This document shows positions 21,936 through 31,052 of a DNA stretch of 64,000 nucleotides, piece by piece; within the stretch, counting starts at the first letter, position 1; each line of letters starts with the position of its first letter. This DNA comes from CAZFVY01 sp964522665. Lineage in GTDB: Bacteria > Verrucomicrobiota > Verrucomicrobiia > Limisphaerales > CAZFVY01. The position numbers and the translations under genes are program-made. The notes under the pieces were generated by a model. That model saw only the letters and a program-made list of their open reading frames with translations, did not search any database and had not been told where the DNA came from. The stretch spans positions 1 to 64,000 of the forward strand of contig CAZFVY010000003.1 in assembly GCA_964522665.1 (NCBI GenBank). The letters are read 5' to 3'.

Positions 21936-23157
21936 CCGTTACGACGCGGTGGTGGTCGGCGGCGGGCCGGCGGGCGCGACCGCGGCGATTCTGCTGACGC
22001 AGGCGGGTTGGTCGGTCGCGGTCGTCGAGCGAAAGGTCTTTCCGCGCCGGAAGGTTTGCGGCGAGTTTATCTCGGCTACCAGTCTGCCGGTTTTGCGGCG
22101 GTTAGGAGTGGCTGACTTGTTTATGGCCTCCGCCGGGCCGCCGGTGGAGCGAGTGGGGCTATTCGTCGGGAACGCTGAAATCGTGGCGGCGATGCCCGGC
22201 GCGGCGCCGGGCGGGGATGGTTGGGGCCGGGCGCTTGGGCGAGAGGAGTTGGATCGCGTGCTCTTGGAACGGGCGGCGGCGATCGGCGCGGAAGTCTGGC
22301 AGCCGTGGACGGTGACCGGCCTCACAAGCGAAGCCGGCGGCTCCCTTTGCCGGATCGAAAATGAGAGCGATCGTTCGACCCGGGAATTGCGCGCCGACAT
22401 CGTAATCGCGGCGCACGGTTCGTGGGAGCCGGGCAAACTTCCGACGCGGCCTCAATGGCGTCCCGCTGGCCCCAATGATTTGCTGGGATTCAAAGCGCAT
22501 TTTGTGGGGAGCGACCTCGCGCCCGGTTTGATGCCGCTGCTGGCCTTCCCGGGTGGCTACGGTGGGATGGTCGAAACGAACGCGGGACGGGTGAGTCTTT
22601 CGTGTTGCGTGCGCCGGGTTCAGGTCGAGCGCAGCCGCCGGGAGGCGGGGAGCGCGAGCGCGGCCGAGGCCGTCATGGCGCATATTGAGCGCGCGTGTCT
22701 CGGTGTCCGCCGCGCGTTGGCCCGCGCTGAACGGCAGGGCGCCTGGCTTTCGGCGGGGCCGATTCGGCCCGGAATCCGCGGCTTCGGGCTGGACCGAGTC
22801 TTTCTGGTGGGCAACGCGGCGGGCGAAGCCCATCCGGTCGTGGCGGAGGGGATCAGCATGGCGATGCAATCGTCGGGGATCCTATGCGAATGGTTGATCC
22901 AGGCCCGCGCCGTCGCAGGATCGGACGCCGCTCTCGAAGCCGTGCGGCGCGCGTACGGGGCCGCCTGGCGCCGCGCTTTCGCGCGGCGGTTGCGCGTGGC
23001 GGCGATGGTTGCGAATTTGGCGATGCGCCCGAGCGCCTGCGCGGCGTTGCGACCGCTGCTGCAAGTCTTTCCGAGCTTTCTTACCGCCGCGGCACGCTGG
23101 AGCGGCAAAGTGGAGCGGGCCGGGAGCGGCGTCTTGGAACTGTCCGTGCCGCGCTGA
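21928..23157 (+). CDS. FAD-dependent oxidoreductase (geranylgeranyl-reductase/hydroxylase family)
   Basis: A 409-residue flavoprotein: dinucleotide-binding VVVGGGPAGATAAILL at the N-terminus, the VERKVFPRRKVCGEFIS segment typical of the geranylgeranyl reductase/tryptophan-halogenase-like group, and the second FAD motif VFLVGNAAGEAHPVVAEGIS. In type III PKS operons this enzyme type hydroxylates or oxidises the aromatic ring to a quinone, while homologues elsewhere reduce isoprenoids; context favours the former. The ATG at 21928 overlaps the methyltransferase stop and gives an N-terminus starting MSDRYDAVVVGG. No membrane anchor is visible. Confidence 0.87.
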   Translation: MSDRYDAVVVGGGPAGATAAILLTQAGWSVAVVERKVFPRRKVCGEFISATSLPVLRRLGVADLFMASAGPPVERVGLFVGNAEIVAAMPGAAPGGDGWGRALGREELDRVLLERAAAIGAEVWQPWTVTGLTSEAGGSLCRIENESDRSTRELRADIVIAAHGSWEPGKLPTRPQWRPAGPNDLLGFKAHFVGSDLAPGLMPLLAFPGGYGGMVETNAGRVSLSCCVRRVQVERSRREAGSASAAEAVMAHIERACLGVRRALARAERQGAWLSAGPIRPGIRGFGLDRVFLVGNAAGEAHPVVAEGISMAMQSSGILCEWLIQARAVAGSDAALEAVRRAYGAAWRRAFARRLRVAAMVANLAMRPSACAALRPLLQVFPSFLTAAARWSGKVERAGSGVLELSVPR

Positions 23158-23419
23158 ACGGGGCGGGAATTGCCCCGCGGGACGAAGTATCGGACCGCCG
23201 CGCGAGCGCACGCGGCTCTGGTACATCCGGTCCGCCACGGAGGGCAAAGTATTGTTGACTCGACCGAAGATTTCGTTAGAGTGACGTTCAGCCCAAACAA
23301 CCTGAGGCGCCAGTGTCGAAATCGACCGTGGGTCAGACAAGTCTTTGAGCCAGACTTTTCGTGAACCTGCCCCGCAACCGAGGGAGCGTCTTGGAGTCGT
23401 TTGCGCTAGTAAACCTGAT

Positions 23420-23746
23420 ATGAGCAACGAAACTAGACTCTTCGTCGGCAACCTGCCGTACCAAACCATGGAAAGCGACTTGCAAGATTATTTTTCGCAG
23501 GCGGGCGTGGTGACTTCGGTGGACTTGATGCTGGATAAATTTACGGGCAAATCGCGCGGCTTCGCGTTCATCCAGTTCTCGAGTTCGGAAGAAGCCAACA
23601 AGGCGGTGGAAATGTTCCACTCGAAGGATTTTCAGGGCCGCCAGTTGACTGTCAACATCGCGCGCCCCAAGGAAGAACGCCCGCCCGGATCCGGGGGCGG
23701 ATATCGTGGTTCACGCGATGGGGGCGGCGGCCGTCCGCGCGCTTGA
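23420..23746 (+). CDS. RRM-type RNA-binding protein
   Basis: A 108-residue protein with one RNA-recognition motif: RNP2 LFVGNLPY near the N-terminus and RNP1 KSRGFAFIQFS around residue 55, with aromatic residues in place for stacking on RNA. A Gly/Arg-rich C-terminal tail (GSGGGYRGSRDGGGGR) of 20 residues follows, like cyanobacterial Rbp and plant glycine-rich proteins. Such proteins bind single-stranded RNA and are often cold-induced. The ATG at 23420 gives MSNETRLFVGNLPY, the normal start. The gene stands alone with 260-base spacers on both sides. Confidence 0.92.
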   Translation: MSNETRLFVGNLPYQTMESDLQDYFSQAGVVTSVDLMLDKFTGKSRGFAFIQFSSSEEANKAVEMFHSKDFQGRQLTVNIARPKEERPPGSGGGYRGSRDGGGGRPRA

Positions 23747-24014
23747 CGCGTGACCTCGAGTCGAGGGGTTATGGGGCCGCGCGTTTTGCGGCGCCGTCCA
23801 TCTGATCTCGACTCAAAGGGACTGAGTTGACGCAAACTTCGTCATGAAATAGATTGTGGGTGTGCCCGACCCTTGAGCGTCCGTTGCGGACGCGAGGGCG
23901 GGCGCGCCCCGCTCCGCGCGCCGGAGCAGGGAAAAATAAGAGTTGGGACGAGCGAACTGGAATAAGGATTTGACACCGGCGTGGCCGGACTTAAGCTTGG
24001 CAAAAGATTGATTT

Positions 24015-24404
24015 ATGTCTGAGAACATTCCCAATACACCCACGGGCGCGACGCCGCCCAAGCCGGCGGAAGCCGCCAAGGTCCAGCCCAAAAAAGAAAC
24101 GGTGCGCATCAATCTGCCGCCGAAACCTACCGCTGCGCCGACGATTAAAATCCCCGCGCCCGCGGTAGCTGCCGCCGCGGCGGCGCCAGTTCCGTCCGCC
24201 CCGACCGCGGCCGCGCCCGTCTCGGCCCAGGCGGCCCCTTCACAAGCGGTCGCCGCCGCCCCTCGCTCGGCGCCGAGCGCGCCTTCGCGTCCGGCTATGC
24301 CCTCACGGGCGCCCGCGGTGAGCGGTTTGGACAAAGGTCTTGCGCTCGCGGCTGCCTTAGTGGCGCTGGCGCTCGCGGTCCGATTGTTCATGCTCGGATC
24401 GTAG
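24015..24404 (+). CDS. Ala/Pro-rich tail-anchored hypothetical protein
   Basis: A 129-residue low-complexity protein. Residues 10-105 are Ala/Pro-rich (APAVAAAAAAPVPSAP and similar) with a short KETVRINLPPKP motif; residues 106-126 form one hydrophobic helix (GLALAAALVALALAVRLFML), ending in three polar residues, so it would be tail-anchored with the rest in the cytoplasm or periplasm. I recognise no domain. It begins ATGTCTGAG after a purine-rich stretch and lies 67 bases before thioredoxin, making co-transcription likely. The composition might inflate coding potential, but the membrane end argues that the gene is real. Confidence 0.6.
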   Translation: MSENIPNTPTGATPPKPAEAAKVQPKKETVRINLPPKPTAAPTIKIPAPAVAAAAAAPVPSAPTAAAPVSAQAAPSQAVAAAPRSAPSAPSRPAMPSRAPAVSGLDKGLALAAALVALALAVRLFMLGS

Positions 24405-24471
24405 TCCAGAAAACCGGGGAGAATTGCCCGCGTTGAAGGCGGGAACGAGCGCTCAAGGAGAAACTATTTTT

Positions 24472-24804
24472 ATGGCTGGATCGAATATGGTCACATTAAC
24501 TGAATCGAACTTTGCGGACGAGGTTCTGAATAGTCCGACGCCGGTCTTGGTTGATTTTTGGGCTGAGTGGTGCGGCCCGTGCAAGATGATCGGGCCGCTG
24601 CTTGATGAATTGGCCGGCGAATACGACGGCCGCGTCAAATTTGGCAAGGTTAACATCGACGACTTTCAGCAATTGGCCAGCCAGCACGGCATCCGGGCGG
24701 TGCCGACCTTGTTGATTTTTAAAGACGGACTAGTGGCGGAACAGATCGTTGGCGCGCGCAGCAAGCGAGACCTCAAGGCGAATCTCGACAAAGTCGCGGC
24801 GTAA
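24472..24804 (+). CDS. trxA: thioredoxin
   Basis: A 110-residue classical thioredoxin: active site FWAEWCGPCKM, cis-proline motif AVPTLLIFKDG and the C-terminal helix KRDLKANLDKV. It reduces cytoplasmic disulfides with electrons from thioredoxin reductase; no signal peptide is present. A strong ribosome-binding site AAGGAG at 24455-24460 stands 11 bases before the ATG at 24472, which supports this start; the ATG at 24487 is also possible. It follows the tail-anchored protein and precedes the GspF/PilC-like gene by 29 bases, in the same direction. Confidence 0.95.
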   Translation: MAGSNMVTLTESNFADEVLNSPTPVLVDFWAEWCGPCKMIGPLLDELAGEYDGRVKFGKVNIDDFQQLASQHGIRAVPTLLIFKDGLVAEQIVGARSKRDLKANLDKVAA

Positions 24805-24833
24805 CGTCTCCCGGGTGACCGGGTCTGATCAGT

Positions 24834-25841
24834 ATGCCGCTGATCATCACGCCTCATCAACTCGCCAAGCGGGGAGAGCTTTATTTCCAACTCAGTTCCC
24901 TGATCGCCGCGGGCGTCAGCCTTCCCCGGGCCTTGGATACCCTGCAGCGCGCTTCAGCGCGTTCCTTTCGCGGTCCGCTTCAGCGGATTTCCCAACAGCT
25001 TGAGCAAGGCCATACGTTCAGCGAAGCGGTGGGGACGATTCGTTGGCTGCCGGCGTTCGACGTGGCGTTGATCCGCGCGGCCGAGCAGAGCGGCCGGCTC
25101 GACGCCTGTTTCAAGCTCCTCTCCAACTACTACGGTGAACGCGCGCAGTTGGCGCGCACGGTTCTCAGCGAACTGGCCTATCCGTTGTTCACGTTCCATT
25201 TCGCGATCCTCGTGTTTCCGACGTCGCTGTTGACGCGCATGATCTGGAACTCCGATCCAGGGCCGTTCGTGCGCCAAAAGTTGAGCGTGTTTTTGCCCCT
25301 TTATGGGGCGGTCTTCCTGCTTATCTTCGCCTGCCAGGGTCAGCACGGCGAATGGTGGCGGAGCTGGGTGGAGCGGTTGACTCGGATGGTTCCGGTGCTG
25401 GGAGCGGCGCGGCGGAGCCTCGCCCTGTCGCGGCTCGCGGCGGCGCTGGAGGCGTTGCTCAACGCGGGCGTGCCGATTCTCGACGCCTGGGAACTCGCGG
25501 CGGCGGCCAGCGGTTCACCGGCGCTGCGCCGCGCGGTCGTGAACTGGCGCGATCAGGTCGAGCACGGAGGGCAAACGCCGGCCGAGGCGATGGCCGCGAG
25601 TTCCGCGTTTCCCGAGTTGTTCTGCAATCTCTATCACACGGGGGAGATCAGCGGTCAGACTGACGATACGCTGAAACGGTTGCACACGTTTTATGGTGAA
25701 GAGGGTGAACGCAAACTGCGGCACCTCGCCCGCTGGGCGCCGCGACTGGCCTACGTCGGCATCCTGATCTGGATCGCCTATCAGATTCTTCTCTTTTACA
25801 CGGGCTATTTCCATGAGATCGGTGACGCGATCAACATGTAA
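24834..25841 (+). CDS. type II secretion / type IV pilus inner-membrane protein (GspF/PilC family)
   Basis: A 335-residue inner-membrane protein with two T2SSF domains: residues about 10-130 (QLSSLIAAGVSLPRALDTL, FDVALIRAAEQSGRLDAC) and about 195-320 (RLAAALEALLNAGVPILDAW, FPELFCNLYHTGEISGQTD). Membrane helices follow each domain (LFTFHFAILVFPTSLL, AVFLLIFAC, YVGILIWIAYQILLFY). It would be the platform protein on which a pseudopilus ATPase acts, but no ATPase or pseudopilin gene is in the neighbourhood, so it is a stand-alone member, a frequent situation in Verrucomicrobia. Confidence 0.88.
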   Translation: MPLIITPHQLAKRGELYFQLSSLIAAGVSLPRALDTLQRASARSFRGPLQRISQQLEQGHTFSEAVGTIRWLPAFDVALIRAAEQSGRLDACFKLLSNYYGERAQLARTVLSELAYPLFTFHFAILVFPTSLLTRMIWNSDPGPFVRQKLSVFLPLYGAVFLLIFACQGQHGEWWRSWVERLTRMVPVLGAARRSLALSRLAAALEALLNAGVPILDAWELAAAASGSPALRRAVVNWRDQVEHGGQTPAEAMAASSAFPELFCNLYHTGEISGQTDDTLKRLHTFYGEEGERKLRHLARWAPRLAYVGILIWIAYQILLFYTGYFHEIGDAINM

Positions 25842-25868
25842 CCGCGAGAACCGGAAGAAACGACGACG

Positions 25869-27020
25869 ATGACGCTCGACGAACTGCGCGCGAACGAAGC
25901 CTTGCGGCGTCACGAGTTTCCGGTGGTCGCCGACCGGGTTTTCCTGGCGCATGCGGGCGTCTGCCCGCTGCCGCGCCGGGTCGCCGACGCGATGGGCCGT
26001 TACGTGGCGAACTGCCAGCAGGGCGACCAGGAAGACGTTCTGCCCAACCGGCAAATTCCCCGGACGCGCGAACTCGCGGCCCGGCTGCTCGGCGCGAAAC
26101 CGGACGAAATCGCGCTCGTGGGACCGACTTCGCTCGCCCTCAGTTTCGTGGCCGCCGGGCTGGCCTTTTCGCCGGGCGACAACGTCGTTGCCTACTTTGA
26201 CGACTATCCTTCCAACGTCTATCCCTGGGCCGCCCTAGCTGAAAAACAAGTCGAGACGCGCTTTCTTCAGACTCCGGCGCTCGGCGTGATCGGCCCCGCC
26301 GAGGTTTTGGAGAAAGTGGACGAGCGGACGCGCCTGGTCGCCCTGGCGTCGTGTCATTTTGTGGCGGGGTACCGGATCGACATCGCCGGCATTGGCGAAG
26401 AATTGAAGCGCCGTGGCATCCTCTTCTGCGTGGACGGCATCCAAACGCTCGGCGCTTTTCCGACGCCGATTGGCGCGGTCGATTTTCTGGCCGCCGACGC
26501 GCATAAATGGCTCCTCGGACCGTGCGCGGCGGGAATTCTTTTTGTGCGGGAAGAAATGCAGTCGCGACTCGCGCCGATGGCCTTGGGCTGGAATAACGTG
26601 GTCTGCCCGGATTTCGTCGCGCAGGCGCCGATGGCTTTGCGCCGTGGCGGACGCCGCTACGAGCCGGGGACGCACAACCTCGTGGGCTTGGTCGGGCTGG
26701 AAGCCGCGTTGGAATTGATTTTGGAAATTGGCGTCGCGGAGATCGGCCGTGAGCTGGCGCGACAGCGAGCCTGGCTCGTCCCAGCGCTGCGGGCCAAGGG
26801 GTGGAGCGTGCTGCAAGGCGACGCGCCGCCGGAACGAACCGGCGGGATCACCAGCTTTTATCGTCCGGGCGTCGGCGTGGCGGCGTGGCATCAAAAGCTG
26901 CGGGACGCGGGCGTCATTGTATCGGCGCGGGCGGATCGATCCGGCCAGCAATACCTGCGCATTTCGCCGCATTTCTACAATACGGACGCGGAACTGCGCC
27001 GGGCGCTGGAACTGGTTTAG
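25869..27020 (+). CDS. class V aminotransferase (cysteine desulfurase-like)
   Basis: A 383-residue fold-type I PLP enzyme. Residues FCVDGIQTLGAFPTPIGAVDFLAADAHKW (as separate motifs FCVDGIQTLG and DAHKWLLGP) hold the PLP-binding Asp, Gln and the Schiff-base Lys. There is no active-site Cys loop of the NifS/SufS type visible near the C-terminus, so a simple aminotransferase, lyase or epimerase role is more likely than desulfuration. The N-terminus (RVFLAHAGVCPLPRRVADAM) matches members annotated only as aminotransferase class V. It follows the GspF-like gene by 27 bases in the same direction; a functional link is not evident. Confidence 0.85.
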   Translation: MTLDELRANEALRRHEFPVVADRVFLAHAGVCPLPRRVADAMGRYVANCQQGDQEDVLPNRQIPRTRELAARLLGAKPDEIALVGPTSLALSFVAAGLAFSPGDNVVAYFDDYPSNVYPWAALAEKQVETRFLQTPALGVIGPAEVLEKVDERTRLVALASCHFVAGYRIDIAGIGEELKRRGILFCVDGIQTLGAFPTPIGAVDFLAADAHKWLLGPCAAGILFVREEMQSRLAPMALGWNNVVCPDFVAQAPMALRRGGRRYEPGTHNLVGLVGLEAALELILEIGVAEIGRELARQRAWLVPALRAKGWSVLQGDAPPERTGGITSFYRPGVGVAAWHQKLRDAGVIVSARADRSGQQYLRISPHFYNTDAELRRALELV

Positions 27021-27120
27021 GACCCAAGCGGGCGGCGGACGTTGCTCCTTGCCAGCGGCGGCGGGCGGCGATTAGGATTTGAGACGAATTGAAGCGCGTG
27101 GGGCGCATTAACGGATTACG

Positions 27121-28911
27121 ATGAACGCAGAACTGCTGGCTAAAGCAAAATCGCTCGGTTTTTCCGACCGCCAAATCGCCAACCTGACCGGCCGAACCGA
27201 GGCCGAGGTGCGCGCGGAGCGCAAGGCGCTCGGCTTGACGCCCAGCTACCGGCTCGTTGATACCTGCGCGGCTGAGTTCGAGGCCTACACCCCATACTAC
27301 TATTCCACCTACGATCGCGGCGACGACGAGATCATTCCGTCGGACCGGCGCAAGGTGATGATCCTCGGCGGCGGGCCGAACCGCATCGGGCAGGGAATCG
27401 AATTCGATTATTGCTGCGTGCATGCGGCCTTCGCCTTGAAGGAGGCAGGCTATGAAACATTGATGGTCAATTCCAATCCCGAGACCGTCTCGACCGATTA
27501 CGACACGAGCGACAAGTTGTTTTTCGAGCCGCTGACGTTGGAGGATGTTCTGCACATCTATGAGCGCGAGCGCTGCTGGGGAGCCATCGCGCAATTCGGC
27601 GGGCAAACGCCTTTGAATCTGGCGCTGGAATTGCAGAAGAATGGCGTCAATATCATTGGCACCTCCCCGCAGAACATCGAAGTGGCGGAGGATCGGAAAC
27701 TTTTCGCGGCGATGTTGCGCCGCCTCGATATTCCCCAGCCGCCGAACGGCATCGCGACGAACGAAGCCGAGGCGCTGGCGGCGGCGCGGGAATTGGGCTA
27801 CCCCGTGCTCGTGCGACCTTCGTTCGTCCTGGGCGGCCGCGCGATGCAGATCGTTTATTCGGATCACGAGCTTTCGCACTACATGCGTTACGCGGTCGAG
27901 GCTTCCCCGAAGCGGCCGGTGCTGGTGGACAAATTTCTCGAGGACGCCGCGGAAGTCGATGTCGATTGCATCGCGGACGTGGGGCAGTTTCCCGACCCGG
28001 GGCAGGGGACCATCGTGCTGGCCGGCGTGCTCGAGCATATCGAGTTTGCCGGGGTTCACTCGGGCGACGCCGCGATGGTGCTGCCGCCGCATACGCTTTC
28101 CAAGAAGGTGATCAACACGATCCGCCAGTACACGCGGGCCATGGCGCGCGAACTGCAGGTCATCGGGCTGATGAACGTCCAATACGCCGTCAAAGGAGAT
28201 ACGGTTTACGTCCTGGAGGTTAATCCCCGGGCGTCGCGCACGGTGCCGTTCGTCAGCAAGGCGATCGGCGTGCCGCTCGCCAAGCTCGCGGCGAAGGTGA
28301 TGGCCGGTCAGACCCTCAAGGAACTTGGGTTCACCGAGGAAGTCTGGCCGGACTACTGGGCCGTGAAGGAGTCCGTGTTTCCCTTCAATCGCTTTCACGG
28401 GCAGGACATCCTGCTCTCGCCGGAGATGCGCTCGACCGGCGAGGTGATGGGCTTGGACGCGGACTTGGGGATCGCCTACGCGAAATCGCAGATGGCGGCG
28501 AACGCGCCGCTGCCAAGCGGTGGCCGCGTTTTCATCAGCGTCAGCGACGACCACAAGGCCGACGTCGTGAGCGTGGCGAAGGATTTTGCCGCGCTTGGCT
28601 TCGAGTTAATCGCCACCAATGGCACCGCGGCGATCCTCGAGAAGTCCGGTCTCAAGGTGCGGCGGATTTACAAACTGTCGGAAGGCCGGCCGAACGCGGT
28701 CGATCTGCTCAAGAATCGGGAGATTCAACTGGTCATCAATACGCCGAGTGGCCAGACGCCGCGCGCCGACGAGGTGAAGATTCGCACGACCGCCGTTTAC
28801 ACGAATACGCCGATCATGACGACCTTGAGCGGCGCCAAGGCCGCCGCGCTCGGCATCGCCGCTCTCAAGAAAAGCGGCTACGCCGTGCGGACTTTGCAAG
28901 AGTACCACTGA
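27121..28911 (+). CDS. carB: carbamoyl-phosphate synthase large chain, C-terminal half (split carB)
   Basis: A 596-residue protein equal to roughly residues 480-1073 of E. coli CarB. It contains the oligomerisation region (LGFSDRQIANLTGRTEAEV, RLVDTCAAEFEAYTPYYYSTY), the second ATP-grasp domain that phosphorylates carbamate (GGGPNRIGQGIEFDYC, FGGQTPLNLA, GGRAMQIVYSD, VNPRASRTVPFVSKA) and the MGS-like allosteric domain at the C-terminus (LGFELIATNGTAAILEKSGL). The first synthetase half is missing: a distinct ATG and only 100 bases separate it from the unrelated upstream gene. A separate gene for the N-terminal half must exist elsewhere, as in Aquifex and some archaea. It works in arginine and pyrimidine synthesis. 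Confidence 0.93.
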   Translation: MNAELLAKAKSLGFSDRQIANLTGRTEAEVRAERKALGLTPSYRLVDTCAAEFEAYTPYYYSTYDRGDDEIIPSDRRKVMILGGGPNRIGQGIEFDYCCVHAAFALKEAGYETLMVNSNPETVSTDYDTSDKLFFEPLTLEDVLHIYERERCWGAIAQFGGQTPLNLALELQKNGVNIIGTSPQNIEVAEDRKLFAAMLRRLDIPQPPNGIATNEAEALAAARELGYPVLVRPSFVLGGRAMQIVYSDHELSHYMRYAVEASPKRPVLVDKFLEDAAEVDVDCIADVGQFPDPGQGTIVLAGVLEHIEFAGVHSGDAAMVLPPHTLSKKVINTIRQYTRAMARELQVIGLMNVQYAVKGDTVYVLEVNPRASRTVPFVSKAIGVPLAKLAAKVMAGQTLKELGFTEEVWPDYWAVKESVFPFNRFHGQDILLSPEMRSTGEVMGLDADLGIAYAKSQMAANAPLPSGGRVFISVSDDHKADVVSVAKDFAALGFELIATNGTAAILEKSGLKVRRIYKLSEGRPNAVDLLKNREIQLVINTPSGQTPRADEVKIRTTAVYTNTPIMTTLSGAKAAALGIAALKKSGYAVRTLQEYH

Positions 28912-28933
28912 GCCGGGTCGCGGGGCGGCCCGG

Positions 28934-30724
28934 TTACCGCCGTTCTTTGATGTCCGCGATGATTTGCGCGATGACTTCCCCGCGCGGTTTGGCGCCTTGA
29001 TCGCCTTTCCCGTGCAATCGGACGGCGACCGCGCCGCTGTCCTGCTCTTTTTGTCCTACGATGAGCATCGTGTGGACTTTGTCTTTTTCCGCGTTGCGAA
29101 TCTTGCCGCCGATCTTGTCGCCGCTTAAGTCCGCTTCCGCGCGCACGCCGCCGGCGCGGAGTTCCTCGCTGACGCTCCGGGCGTATTCGTTCTGCGTCTC
29201 GCCAATCGGGAGCACCCGGACTTGTTCCGGCGCAAGCCAGAGCGGGAAATTGCCCGCGAAATGCTCGATCAGGATGCCGACGAACCGCTCGAAGCTGCCG
29301 AACGGCGCGCGATGGATCATGACCGGGCGGTGGCGTTGGTTGTCGGCTCCGACGTATTCCAACTTGAAACGCTCAGGCAGATTGTAATCCAGTTGGACGG
29401 TGCCGAGTTGCCATTCGCGGCCGATGCAATCCTTGACCATGAAATCAAGCTTCGGCCCGTAAAAGGCCGCCTCGCCTTCGACGACCTGCGAAGGAAGCCG
29501 CATGTCCTGCGCGACCTTCTTGAGAGTCGCCTCCGCCTGGTCCCAAATCTTGGGATCGCCGGTGTATTTGTCGCTCTTGGGATCGCGGACGCTGACCTGG
29601 ACCCGGTAGTCGGTCAGGCCGAGGACGCGGAAGATCGTCTGCACGAGTTCGACGGTGCTGACGAATTCCTGCTCGACCTGCTCGGGCGTGCAGAACAGGT
29701 GGGCGTCGTCCTGGGTCAACCCGCGCACGCGCGTCATGCCGCACAATTCGCCGGATTGCTCGTAGCGATAGACCGTGCCGAACTCCGCCAGACGGATCGG
29801 CAAATCGCGGTAACTGCGCGGCTCGGCCGCGTAAATCTGGATGTGATGCGGGCAATTCATCGGCTTGAGCAAATACTCGGCGCCGTCCGGGTCCTTGATC
29901 GTCGGGTATTGGCTGTCTTTGTAGAAAGGGAAATGCCCCGAAATCTTGTAAAGCTCGATGCTGCCGATGTGCGGCGTGAAAACCGGCTGGTAGCGCCGCT
30001 TCACCAGTTCTTCTTGCATTAATTTCTGCAATTCAACCCGGATGACGCCGCCCTTGGGCATCCAGAGGACCAGGCCCGGCCCGACCAGCGGGGAGAGCGT
30101 GAAGAGCCCCATTTCCTTGCCGATCTTGCGATGGTCGCGCTTGCGGGCCTCCTCCTGCGCGGTGATCCAGGCCTCGAGTTCCGTCTTATTGGGAAACGCG
30201 GTGCCGTAGAGCCGTTGCAGTTGGGGGTTGGCCTCGTTGCCTCGGTAATAGGCTGAGGCGACGCGCAGGAGCTTGAAGGCTTTGACGTTGCCAGTCCGCA
30301 TCACGTGCGGCCCCGCGCAGAGGTCGATGAACTCGCCGTTCTGGTAGAAGGAGATCGGTTCGCCCTCCGGGATGTCCGCCAAACGCTCGACCTTGAAATT
30401 CTGACCGCGCGACTCGAAAAAAGCGCGGGCTTCGTCGCGCGTCTTGATCGATTTCTCGAAAGGCTGGTTCTCCTTGACCACCTTTTTCATCTCCTCCTCG
30501 ATTTTCGCGAAGTCGTCCGTTGAAAACCGATGCGACGCAAGGTCGAAGTCGTAGTAAAAGCCGTCGTCCGTGGGCGGGCCGATATCGAGCCGGGCGTCGG
30601 GCCAGAGGCGCGTGACCGCGGTGGCCATGATGTGGGCGCACGAATGGCGGAGCCGCTGCAAATCGCTCATGCGATCGCGCTGTTCAAGCGACTTGCGTTC
30701 GATCGGGTCTTTGGGTGGTTCCAT
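28934..30724 (-). CDS. thrS: threonine--tRNA ligase (lacking TGS domain)
   Basis: A 596-residue class II synthetase. Residues about 25-200 are the editing domain with the HSCAHIM and LCAGPHVM zinc-type motifs; the catalytic core carries motif 2 (YRYEQSGELCGMTRVRGLTQDDAHLF) as separate stretches FGTVYRYEQSGE and RGLTQDDAHLFC, and motif 3 PVMIHRAPFGSFERF; the C-terminal anticodon-binding domain includes VRVLPIGETQNEYA. The N-terminal TGS domain of the 642-residue E. coli enzyme is absent, a trait seen in several PVC bacteria. It charges tRNA-Thr and converges on carB with 22 bases between the stops. Confidence 0.95.
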   Translation of the reverse strand: MEPPKDPIERKSLEQRDRMSDLQRLRHSCAHIMATAVTRLWPDARLDIGPPTDDGFYYDFDLASHRFSTDDFAKIEEEMKKVVKENQPFEKSIKTRDEARAFFESRGQNFKVERLADIPEGEPISFYQNGEFIDLCAGPHVMRTGNVKAFKLLRVASAYYRGNEANPQLQRLYGTAFPNKTELEAWITAQEEARKRDHRKIGKEMGLFTLSPLVGPGLVLWMPKGGVIRVELQKLMQEELVKRRYQPVFTPHIGSIELYKISGHFPFYKDSQYPTIKDPDGAEYLLKPMNCPHHIQIYAAEPRSYRDLPIRLAEFGTVYRYEQSGELCGMTRVRGLTQDDAHLFCTPEQVEQEFVSTVELVQTIFRVLGLTDYRVQVSVRDPKSDKYTGDPKIWDQAEATLKKVAQDMRLPSQVVEGEAAFYGPKLDFMVKDCIGREWQLGTVQLDYNLPERFKLEYVGADNQRHRPVMIHRAPFGSFERFVGILIEHFAGNFPLWLAPEQVRVLPIGETQNEYARSVSEELRAGGVRAEADLSGDKIGGKIRNAEKDKVHTMLIVGQKEQDSGAVAVRLHGKGDQGAKPRGEVIAQIIADIKERR

Positions 30725-31052
30725 AAATCAGTTGAGAAAATCGCGGCCTGGAAGCGTCACGTCGCGAGTCCGGCGCCGGGCAATTGCCGGGCGGGCCGAA
30801 GCCGCTCAGCCGGTGGCGTAGAGGCGACTTGCCACCGGCGGCCCAGGCTTCCGCGGGGCTGGCTCAGCCCCAGGCCGAAGCGGCCGTTGGCAAACTCGAT
30901 TCTGTCCGACCGGCCAAGCCGCGCGACGTCGTCATCACGGTCAAAGCCATGCCGCAGACCCTAACGGGCCAAAGGTGCGTTGGCAAATGGATTTGGGGGG
31001 CGAGTTGGCGGCACGACCCCACGTTGAGCAAAGGCGCGCGTGAGAGCCAACG
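30725..31052. other. intergenic leader region upstream of thrS
   Basis: A 328-base gap without a plausible gene. It contains a perfect 9-bp hairpin, GCCGGTGGC at 30809-30817 with GCCACCGGC at 30831-30839, plus further GC-rich dyads, and lies in the position of a thrS leader. No T-box consensus or anticodon-like specifier loop could be recognised, so no regulatory role is claimed. Confidence 0.4.

Noticed and set aside
26914..28554. Long antisense open frame opposite carB
   Set aside because: Composition is Arg/His-rich and motif-free; the carB frame is well conserved.
30725..31052. T-box riboswitch before thrS
   Set aside because: Hairpins are present but no T-box sequence or specifier loop was recognised.
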